Of a stretch of DNA of 12,942 bases, positions 1-5,917 are shown piece after piece. Position numbers and translations under genes: made by a program. This DNA comes from Methanobrevibacter thaueri (lineage in GTDB: Archaea > Methanobacteriota > Methanobacteria > Methanobacteriales > Methanobacteriaceae). The stretch is from positions 1 through 12,942 of the forward strand of contig NZ_SUTK01000043.1 in assembly GCF_015062905.1 (NCBI RefSeq), read 5' to 3'. Position 1 is the first letter of the stretch. Each line of letters opens with the position of its first letter. The notes beneath the pieces are model-generated. The model was not told the DNA's origin, searched no databases, and saw only the letters and a program-made list of their open reading frames with translations.

Positions 1-1500
1 TACAAAGACTATAAATAGAATCTGCGCATAAATTTCAGTAAATTTAGATGAAACAAACTCCCTGATGTTCATCACATCGTTGTTTAGTCTGGATAGAACA
101 AGACCCTTTGAATTTTCCTGAATGAAACCTGAACCGACAGCATCAAGCTTATCAAATAATTTCATTCTTAAATTATAGGCCACTTTTTCGCCGGTAACTC
201 CCATGATTCTCTTTGGAGGCAATTTGAAGAGATAGCCAACAGAATATAATACGAGCAACAAGGCAAGATTAATGTATATGGCAGGGTCATTAGTTGAATT
301 CCAATTAGACGCCAATAAATCAACAGTCTTTCCTGCAACTTTAGGGGCATAAACCATACACAATGTGGATACAGTAAGTAAAATCAGGGATATTCTTACT
401 TTGGTCTTATCTTCTTTTAATATTTCAGTGAATTTTTGGGAGATGGCCTTTCTTTCAGCCCATATACCCCTATCCTCTTGAGTAATATCCTCCTCGACAA
501 TTTCTATTCTTTTTGGATGGTCATCTGTGTTTTTGGATTCTATGGTTTTATCTTCCAGAGTCAAGACTTCCTCCAAACGCACAGAAGTGGCATATGCACG
601 TGGCCATCTGTCAATTAATGCTGGAATATTGGTAAGGGTGGTGATGAAGTAGGCAACATATACTAGAATAATGAATGAATCGATTACACTGTCTGTTTCA
701 AATCCTATGGTGTATCCGGAATTAACCATTGCCAATGTAATCAAGACAATAACATATAAACCCCACATTAATATTGGTCCGAGGTAATATTGACTTTTAA
801 TATATATGACATTCTTATCATAGGAGTTCTCACATGCCTTTTCAAATTCAGATTCATACTCCTGTTTTTTAAATGGGATCCTGTTGGCTATATCAGTGAT
901 TTTGGATAGGAACAACAGGTTTAGCTTTCCATATGTCTTTTTAGCCCTGAAAAATATTTCTACAATTTGTTTCATTCTCAAAATTACAATCAGGGAAAGA
1001 ATGCTAACAAATGATAAGAAGAATATCGCATAAGTTCCGTCAATCAATGCTATTTCGTATAAAATTGCTATAAATGTAACCGGAATCAGCATTAACTGTT
1101 CGAGTATCATCACTATAAATCCCTGTTCTGAGGACATCCCTCTGGTTGACCTTGTAATTAACCCTGAAATTTTAAATTTAGCAATCTCCTCATCAGGCAG
1201 GTTCATAAGAATATGAAATATTTTCTCACGAACAGTATATGCTGCTTTTGAAGCCACTCTTGTTGTGAGAAAAGAAACGGCATAAAGGGCAATCATTGAA
1301 ATGACTGTATACATTAACATGTATAATCCGGATTTGAAAAGCAAATCGGCGTTCTGCTCCTTGACTCCAGACAAAGCCACACCGAACAAATCAATTATTT
1401 CCATTTGAAAGAATGTCTGAAGGATTATTAACGCGAAAATAATCAATATTGTTTTCCATTGGAATTTTAATGCAACACTCAAAAACTTTTTCATGAACAT
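1..1500 (-). CDS. ABC exporter, tandem-TMD permease, partial (C-terminus beyond the left edge)
   Basis: The frame is open for 500 codons from the ATG at 1500 to base 1, without a stop, so the gene is truncated by the window edge. Residues 1-318 form a complete ABC-exporter transmembrane domain. Hydrophobic segments lie near 16-33, 58-80, 128-153, 155-175, 240-262 and 273-292. The cytoplasmic signature RVASKAAYTVREKIF...LPDEEI...SGLITRS is at 81-118, and the typical exit helix RAYATSVRLEEVL at 301-313. A nucleotide-binding domain should follow, but there is only a charged linker (about 319-365) with no Walker A. A second exporter TMD then begins: membrane segments near 368-385 and 408-425, then GEKVAYNLRMKLFDKLD at 437-453 and LSRLNNDVMNIREF at 469-482. 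An ATPase domain presumably lies beyond the edge. Substrate cannot be told; such exporters move lipids, peptides or drugs. ATG 1494 is an alternative start; neither has a good SD, and a TATA-like box about 24 bp upstream suggests a leaderless transcript. Confidence 0.88.
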   Translation of the reverse strand, partial: MFMKKFLSVALKFQWKTILIIFALIILQTFFQMEIIDLFGVALSGVKEQNADLLFKSGLYMLMYTVISMIALYAVSFLTTRVASKAAYTVREKIFHILMNLPDEEIAKFKISGLITRSTRGMSSEQGFIVMILEQLMLIPVTFIAILYEIALIDGTYAIFFLSFVSILSLIVILRMKQIVEIFFRAKKTYGKLNLLFLSKITDIANRIPFKKQEYESEFEKACENSYDKNVIYIKSQYYLGPILMWGLYVIVLITLAMVNSGYTIGFETDSVIDSFIILVYVAYFITTLTNIPALIDRWPRAYATSVRLEEVLTLEDKTIESKNTDDHPKRIEIVEEDITQEDRGIWAERKAISQKFTEILKEDKTKVRISLILLTVSTLCMVYAPKVAGKTVDLLASNWNSTNDPAIYINLALLLVLYSVGYLFKLPPKRIMGVTGEKVAYNLRMKLFDKLDAVGSGFIQENSKGLVLSRLNNDVMNIREFVSSKFTEIYAQILFIVFV

Positions 1501-1512
1501 AATCTAGTTTTT

Positions 1513-1593
1513 AAAATATAAATAGTTCATCATACAAAACATGAGAAGAAAATAAGTCATTATAGTAATATTAGTTGTACTAAATATAACTAT
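1513..1593 (-). promoter_or_regulatory. Control region of the ABC exporter: box A and interrupted palindrome
   Basis: On the minus strand TTTATATT (1515-1522) lies 15-21 bases before the ATG at 1500 and about 24 from the one at 1494, fitting a leaderless or near-leaderless start. Further upstream 1562-1593 is an interrupted inverted repeat: inner arms TTAGT/ACTAA around TGT (1571-1583) and outer arms ATAGT/ACTAT (1562-1566 and 1589-1593). It contains a second TATA-like stretch (GTTATATTTAG). The symmetry suggests a dimeric regulator site, but in DNA this AT-rich chance symmetry is common. Confidence 0.4.
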
Positions 1594-1695
1594 TTTAATC
1601 GTGTTGATTGTTTCTCACCACATTCAGACAGGAATAATTGCCAATTAATTCATCCGACTGTTTTTTTAAGATTAAATTGACAGTAATATTAATAA

Positions 1696-2628
1696 TTAAT
1701 AATCAAATAAAGTTGGTTGCTTAGGTTCAATATAGCTAGGTTCATTGACTTCCGTTACAACATCACCCTCTTTTACCTCACCAATCAGCAATGGAGAATT
1801 AGGATCATGTAACTTTTGATTCCTTTTGACCAACTTCATGTTACTGTTGGCGTAACAATATCTGCATCCATGCATGCAAGTGTTATATAATCCAATATCC
1901 CTTCCCATTAAACAGTTGCATTCACGATTGTGGTATTTTCCTTTAGGGACTTTTAGATTATTTCCAATAGCCTTTTCCAGCACCTGCTGGGTCATGCATC
2001 CTGTTGAGTCAAAACCGAATTGGTCAAGCAATGTGCCTTCAACACAGGTTTTCATCTGAATGCCATACTCATCGGCAATACTTGCAAAATTCTCCCCAAT
2101 GATTAACCGTTCCTCAGTTGTAACCTCATTGGCTTCTGGAAAATTCCTCAGGACCTTTTGATACAGATCAATGAAGCTGATTGTACAGTCGGAAGTGTAT
2201 TCGTGCAGTTCAGATGCCATTTCCTCAAACTTTTCAATGTGAAAATCAAGATTGTACTTTTCAGTTATGAAGATTGGATCATATCTCCAGGACACGGCAT
2301 TGATTCCTACAGTCTCAGACAATTCCTTAAATGTTTTTATAACCTTTCTATAATCGGGAACATTAACTTCTACATCTTTATCATAAGGATTTATCGTTGT
2401 AAACCAGAATTGCCTGTAATCGGAAAGCCTATCCAGATTCTTTACCAGAGGCTTCGGATTTTTAGAACAGAAACATATAACATCAACAGTCTTAGGATTG
2501 AAATTATACTTATAGATTTGATTGTTGTATGGGTTCTTGCTTAGAACAAAACCTTCCTCAATCCTGTTCAAGAACCATTTAGAATAAAAAGCTGGAATGT
2601 CTGTCCTTGTGCCCGTATTGAGTATCAT
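1696..2628 (-). CDS. DUF1848 family protein with C-terminal cysteine cluster
   Basis: A 310-residue protein recognisable as DUF1848. It has the family opening (here TGTRTDIPAFYSKWFLNRI, residues 5-23), the core motif SWRYDPIF (about 114-121) and the C-terminal signature DIGLYNTCMHGCRYCYAN. The enzymatic role of the family is not established as far as I know. Cysteines C251, C255 and C258 are spaced CX3CX2C, and C237/C239 lie just before; an iron-sulfur cluster is plausible. The C-terminus (PKQPTLFDY) is polar. It follows the thiolase stop by 24 bases on the same strand, but a terminator-like hairpin and T-tract fill that gap, so it may be a separate unit. No SD precedes the ATG; the bases directly before it are T-rich, which favours a leaderless transcript. 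Length is as expected for the family. Confidence 0.85.
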   Translation of the reverse strand: MILNTGTRTDIPAFYSKWFLNRIEEGFVLSKNPYNNQIYKYNFNPKTVDVICFCSKNPKPLVKNLDRLSDYRQFWFTTINPYDKDVEVNVPDYRKVIKTFKELSETVGINAVSWRYDPIFITEKYNLDFHIEKFEEMASELHEYTSDCTISFIDLYQKVLRNFPEANEVTTEERLIIGENFASIADEYGIQMKTCVEGTLLDQFGFDSTGCMTQQVLEKAIGNNLKVPKGKYHNRECNCLMGRDIGLYNTCMHGCRYCYANSNMKLVKRNQKLHDPNSPLLIGEVKEGDVVTEVNEPSYIEPKQPTLFDY

Positions 2629-2665
2629 AAAAAAAGAAAAAGTAAAAGAGATTTATAAATCTCTT
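2629..2665 (-). terminator. Terminator of the HMGS-thiolase operon, doubling as possible box A of the DUF1848 gene
   Basis: Minus-strand reading gives a perfect palindrome with arms AAGAGATTTA/TAAATCTCTT at 2646-2665. It spans the thiolase stop codon (2653-2655) and is followed by a run of mostly T (2629-2645). This is a hairpin plus U-tract. The palindrome centre TTTATAAA is also a good archaeal box A, centred about 27 bases before the ATG at 2628, so transcription from it would start at or next to that ATG. Confidence 0.6.
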
Positions 2666-3810
2666 CCGAAAATGTGTACAGCTGCAGTACCTCCGGTACC
2701 ACCGATGTTGTGGGTCATACCGATTTCTGCACCGTCAACTTGACGTTTGCCGGCTTCTCCTCTGAGTTGCCATACGACTTCAGCAGCCTGAGCGATACCT
2801 GTAGCACCTAATGGGTGTCCACGTGCCTTAAGACCACCGGAAGTGTTGATTGGGAAGTCACCATCAATTTCGGTTTGTCCTTCTTCGATAGCTATTCCTC
2901 CTTTACCTTTTTCGGCAAATCCTAAATCTTCAACTGCTAAAAGTCCGTTGATTGAGAAACAGTCGTGAACTTCAGTCAAGTCAATGTCTTTTACGGTAAC
3001 TCCTGCCATTTCATAAGCTTTTCTGGATGCAACTTTTGTAGATTCAATGGTAGTGATATCTTTTCTGTCATGTAATGTTAATGTTCCAGAAGCTTGTGCG
3101 GAAGCCTTTACATAAATTGGAGTGTCAGTGTACTTTTTAGCATCCTCTGCAGGCACCATTACGATTGCTGCTGCTCCGTCACTTACAGGGGAACAGTCAA
3201 GAAGTGTTAATGGGTCTGCAACCATTGTTGAGTTGATTACCTTATCAACTGTAACTTCAAATGGGAACTGTGCATTAGGGTTTTTGGATGCGTTCTTGTG
3301 GTTTACGACTGAAAACTGTGCCAGTTGTTCACGGGTGGTTCCATATTCATACATGTGTCTTTTTGCAATCATTGCATATAATGATGGGAAAGTTGCCCCT
3401 TGTTGAGCTTCCCATTCCTGATCTGATGCTGTGGCAATAGCTGGAGTAGCATCCACTACATCAGTCATCTTTTCAACACCTGCAGAAATTACAACATCAT
3501 GGAAACCTGATGCAACTGCCATAATACCTTGCCTTAATGCCAGTCCTCCTGATGCACAAGCAGCTTCTACTCTTGTGGTTGGAATTGGATTAAGACCAAC
3601 GTGATCGGAAATAAGCGCTGCAATGTGTTCCTGTTCTACAAATAGTCCAGAAGACATGTTTCCAACATACATTGCATCAATGTCGTCACCACCAATATCT
3701 GCATCTATTATAGCTTTTAAACCAGCTTCAGCAATTAAATCCCTAAATGAGGAATCCCATAATTCACCAAATTTTGTCTGTGAAACTCCGATAATCGCAA
3801 CATCTCTCAT
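2653..3810 (-). CDS. Archaeal acetyl-CoA C-acetyltransferase (thiolase) of the mevalonate pathway
   Basis: Condenses two acetyl-CoA to acetoacetyl-CoA, the substrate of the HMG-CoA synthase encoded directly upstream. Together they start the mevalonate route to archaeal isoprenoid lipids. It is a 385-residue thiolase of the SCP-x-like archaeal type. The nucleophilic cysteine is in VEAACASGG (C85), followed by TEVHDCFSING (H282) and ARGHPLGATG (H332), the conserved catalytic/activating histidine motifs; a Gly-rich MTHNIGGTGGTAAV stretch is near the C-terminus. I chose the ATG at 3810 because an AGGGGG SD lies 7 bases before it. A TTG two codons upstream (3816) is in frame but sits almost on the SD. 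The gap to the HMG-CoA synthase stop is 12 bases, so the two genes share a transcript. The usual third partner, a DUF35 zinc-ribbon/OB-fold scaffold protein, is not next to it. Confidence 0.93.
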   Translation of the reverse strand: MRDVAIIGVSQTKFGELWDSSFRDLIAEAGLKAIIDADIGGDDIDAMYVGNMSSGLFVEQEHIAALISDHVGLNPIPTTRVEAACASGGLALRQGIMAVASGFHDVVISAGVEKMTDVVDATPAIATASDQEWEAQQGATFPSLYAMIAKRHMYEYGTTREQLAQFSVVNHKNASKNPNAQFPFEVTVDKVINSTMVADPLTLLDCSPVSDGAAAIVMVPAEDAKKYTDTPIYVKASAQASGTLTLHDRKDITTIESTKVASRKAYEMAGVTVKDIDLTEVHDCFSINGLLAVEDLGFAEKGKGGIAIEEGQTEIDGDFPINTSGGLKARGHPLGATGIAQAAEVVWQLRGEAGKRQVDGAEIGMTHNIGGTGGTAAVHIFGRDL

Positions 3811-3822
3811 ATTCAAGCCCCC

Positions 3823-4860
3823 TTACATTTTAATTTTACCTTTGAATTTAGCATACACAGCATAATCAACATAGGTTTTTTGATCAATGATACTTTGTGT
3901 TTTTGGAGCTAATTCTCTTCTTTCTTCAATTTCATCTTTAACAGTTATTGTAAAACCGTCACTTCCAGCACCGGAACCATATGAAATAACGAAAATGTTA
4001 TCTCCAGGTTCTGCCACATCTAAAATGTTAGATAATGCCAATGGTACGGCACCGGAGTAAGTGTTTCCAATGTTAGGAGTCAATAATCCTTGTTTGATTT
4101 GTTCGGATGTGAATCCTAATTTCTTACCAGCCCTCAAATAGAATTTACCGTTTGGCTGGTGGAAACATGCGTAATCGTAATCTTCAGGTTTTGAATCTGT
4201 TTCTTCAAACAGCATTTTTGCTGCGCTTAAAACATGCTTGAAGTAAGCAGGTTCACCTGTGAAACGTCCACCGTGAGATGGATAAGGCTGACCTTCCCTT
4301 CTGTAGAAGTCAGGAGTATCTGTTGTAAAACTGCATGTATGGTTGATGTCTGCTAATGTGTTTTCCTTACCTATGATGTAAGCTGCCCCTCCGGCAGATG
4401 CAGTGTATTCCAAAGCATCTCCAGGTGCACCCTGTGAGGTATCCGCACCAATAGCCAATCCATATTCAATCATGCCGGATTCAACTAATCCCATAGTCAT
4501 TTGAATACCTGCTGTTCCTGCCTTACAGGCAAATTCCAAATCAGCTGCAGTTAATTTTGGAGTTGCGCAAACTGCTTCAGCAACAATGGAAGCAGTTGGT
4601 TTAACTGCATATGGATGTGATTCAGAACCAACATAAACAGCACCGATTTTTGACGGATCAATTTGAGCTCTTGCTAGAGCGTATCTAGCAGCAGTAACTG
4701 CAATAGTTGCAGTGTCTTCATCAGGAGAAGGTACGGACTTTTCATTAACGACCAATCCATTTGATAAAGCAACAGGGTCATCTCCCCATACTTTAGCGAT
4801 TTCTTCTACCTTTATTCTATATGATGGCACATGTGCCCCATATCCTACTATTCCTACCAT
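3823..4860 (-). CDS. Hydroxymethylglutaryl-CoA synthase, archaeal type
   Basis: Joins acetoacetyl-CoA and acetyl-CoA to HMG-CoA, the second step of the mevalonate pathway, in the cytoplasm. The 345-residue protein matches the archaeal HMG-CoA synthase family over its full length: N-terminal GIVGYGAHVPSYRI; Glu80 in VGSESHPYAVKPT; nucleophilic Cys112 in EFACKAGTAGIQ; His234 in CFHQPNGKF; and a late glycine-rich SYGSGAGSDGF loop. These give the Glu-Cys-His set expected for catalysis. The ATG at 4860 is preceded by a strong SD, AGGTGAT, three bases upstream, so the start is well supported. It is the first gene of a two-gene operon with the thiolase, 12 bases apart. Known archaeal homologues form a complex with thiolase and a DUF35 protein that channels acetoacetyl-CoA; that third gene is absent from this window. 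Confidence 0.95.
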   Translation of the reverse strand: MVGIVGYGAHVPSYRIKVEEIAKVWGDDPVALSNGLVVNEKSVPSPDEDTATIAVTAARYALARAQIDPSKIGAVYVGSESHPYAVKPTASIVAEAVCATPKLTAADLEFACKAGTAGIQMTMGLVESGMIEYGLAIGADTSQGAPGDALEYTASAGGAAYIIGKENTLADINHTCSFTTDTPDFYRREGQPYPSHGGRFTGEPAYFKHVLSAAKMLFEETDSKPEDYDYACFHQPNGKFYLRAGKKLGFTSEQIKQGLLTPNIGNTYSGAVPLALSNILDVAEPGDNIFVISYGSGAGSDGFTITVKDEIEERRELAPKTQSIIDQKTYVDYAVYAKFKGKIKM

Positions 4861-4863
4861 TAA

Positions 4864-4942
4864 ATCACCTTAAATTATAATATTGAAATAAATTAAAAAT
4901 CAATTTAATTATTAATATTTTATTCTTATTATTATATATAAG
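4864..4942 (-). promoter_or_regulatory. Promoter and SD of the HMG-CoA synthase operon
   Basis: Minus-strand CTTATATATAAT at 4931-4942 is a strong archaeal box A. A start about 26 bases downstream (near 4910) would give a leader of roughly 50 bases ending in the SD AGGTGAT (4864-4870). The leader is AT-rich without an obvious stable structure, so no riboswitch is suggested. Confidence 0.6.
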
Positions 4943-4968
4943 TAACTAAAAATAAAGCATTTTTAAAC

Positions 4969-5000
4969 AAAAAAAGATTTTTTAAAAAAAATAGAAAAAT
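4969..5000 (-). terminator. T-tract terminator after the tRNA-Gly pair
   Basis: Downstream of tRNA-Gly(UCC) the minus strand carries three T runs (4995-4999, 4984-4990, 4969-4975) separated by short A/C-containing stretches. This is the oligo-T arrangement expected at archaeal tRNA gene ends; no GC-rich hairpin is present. Confidence 0.5.
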
Positions 5001-5005
5001 CGAGA

Positions 5006-5079
5006 TGCAGTCGCCGGGATTCGAACCCGGGTTGTAGGCTTGGAAGGCCCAAGTAATAACCAGACTATACCACGACTGC
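5006..5079 (-). tRNA. tRNA-Gly (anticodon UCC)
   Basis: A 74-base cloverleaf. The acceptor GCAGTCG pairs with CGACTGC, followed by discriminator A. The D-stem is GTA/TAC. The anticodon stem is TGGGC/GCCTA with loop CTTCCAA, giving anticodon TCC and so reading GGA. The T arm is CCGGG-TTCGAAT-CCCGG. CCA is not encoded, so it must be added after transcription. It lies 12 bases downstream of the other glycine tRNA and is probably cut from the same transcript. Confidence 0.95.
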
Positions 5080-5091
5080 ATATGTAAAAAG

Positions 5092-5165
5092 TGCGCCGTC
5101 CGGGACTTGAACCCGGGTCACTAACGTGGCAGGCTAGTATCTTAACCAGACTGGACTAACGGCGC
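5092..5165 (-). tRNA. tRNA-Gly (anticodon GCC)
   Basis: A 74-base cloverleaf. The acceptor GCGCCGT pairs with ACGGCGC, followed by discriminator A. The anticodon stem CTAGC/GTTAG holds loop CTGCCAC, so the anticodon is GCC, reading GGC and GGU. The T arm is CCGGG-TTCAAGT-CCCGG. CCA is not encoded. It is the promoter-proximal member of the pair. The two tRNAs share the T-arm stem but differ in the acceptor and anticodon arms, so they are not a recent duplication. Confidence 0.95.
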
Positions 5166-5199
5166 ATAAAAACTAACAACAAATAAACTTATGTTTTAA

Positions 5200-5216
5200 T
5201 GTTATATAAAGTTTTC
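5200..5216 (-). promoter_or_regulatory. Promoter of the tRNA-Gly pair
   Basis: Minus-strand CGAAAAC followed by TTTATATAAC (5201-5210) is a near-consensus archaeal BRE plus box A. Its centre is about 40 bases before the first tRNA base (5165), leaving room for a start near 5180 and a short 5' leader. Confidence 0.7.
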
Positions 5217-5227
5217 GTTGAAACATG

Positions 5228-5243
5228 AAAAAATAGAAAAAAA
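5228..5243 (-). terminator. T-tract terminator of the tgtA-methyltransferase operon
   Basis: Directly after the methyltransferase stop the minus strand has seven T, then CTA, then six T. No hairpin is needed for archaeal oligo-T termination. The tRNA promoter begins about 12 bases further on, so this also separates the two units. Confidence 0.5.
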
Positions 5244-5912
5244 TTAGATTTTTATTGCAGTAATGCAAATCCAATCATTTTCTTCATCGACAAAGGCCTT
5301 GAAATCCTTGAAACCTGTCTTTTCAAGGGATTCCCTTAAAACATCCTCTGAATATATTTTCATGTCCAGCAATTCAACCAGATCATCATATTTTTCCATT
5401 TCACCTTCCCTGTAGACGGCTTCGTTACAGAAAAATACCAGTCCGCCTTTCTTTAAAACCCTATTGACTTCCTTCAGGTCATTGATAAAGTCCGGCCAGA
5501 AGTAAATTGTTTCAAATCCGGTGACAATATCAAATGTCTCATCATAAAAAGGCATGTCGGAAACGGATCCCTGCAATACGTTGACAATTCCCGCATCTAT
5601 TGCATCCCTGTTTAATTCTATGGATTTTTCAACGCTAACTTCAGAGTAGTCTATTCCAACGACTCTTCCCTCATCGGATATCTGTGAGGCAAACCTTTCT
5701 ATGTTTCTTCCACCACCACAACCGATATCCAGGATTTTTGAGTCCTTTTGGATTTCAAAATGGGCCACTCCCCATTGAGCCATGCTTTCATGGGACTTGT
5801 TCATTCTGTCAAGAATCTGATGGCCCAGCTCGCCAACCGGCTTTCTTGCATTTTTAATTAACTCCTTATCTTCAATATGATGGCCAGTGTTTACCTTATC
5901 GTTATCGCTCAT
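5244..5912 (-). CDS. Class I SAM-dependent methyltransferase (UbiE/Methyltransf_11-like), substrate unknown
   Basis: A 222-residue Rossmann-fold methyltransferase. Motif I is ILDIGCGGGRN (about 60-70) and the acidic ribose-binding end of strand 2 is VVGIDYS (Asp88). An SDMPFYDETFDIVTGFET stretch (about 118-135) and RVLKKGGLVFF (about 151-161) follow, in the canonical order. Before motif I, the segment RKPVGELGHQILDRMNKSH...WGVAHF is typical of a methanogen subgroup of these enzymes. Substrate cannot be deduced; small molecule and tRNA are both open. It follows tgtA by five bases, so the two are co-transcribed. I chose the ATG at 5912, preceded by an AGTGAT SD-like element. An in-frame GTG at 5921 overlaps the tgtA stop and would add three residues. 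A T-tract follows the stop codon. Confidence 0.88.
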   Translation of the reverse strand: MSDNDKVNTGHHIEDKELIKNARKPVGELGHQILDRMNKSHESMAQWGVAHFEIQKDSKILDIGCGGGRNIERFASQISDEGRVVGIDYSEVSVEKSIELNRDAIDAGIVNVLQGSVSDMPFYDETFDIVTGFETIYFWPDFINDLKEVNRVLKKGGLVFFCNEAVYREGEMEKYDDLVELLDMKIYSEDVLRESLEKTGFKDFKAFVDEENDWICITAIKI

Positions 5913-5917
5913 AATAA

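Noticed and set aside
168..618. Short ORFs of 60 codons on both strands (168-350 minus, 436-618 plus) in the left end
   Set aside because: Both overlap the long open minus-strand frame of the ABC exporter, which has clear family motifs; these are out-of-frame shadows.
1874..3865. Plus-strand ORFs of 61-128 codons opposite the DUF1848 and thiolase genes
   Set aside because: They are antisense to strongly supported coding sequences, lack SD sequences and show no domain-like composition.
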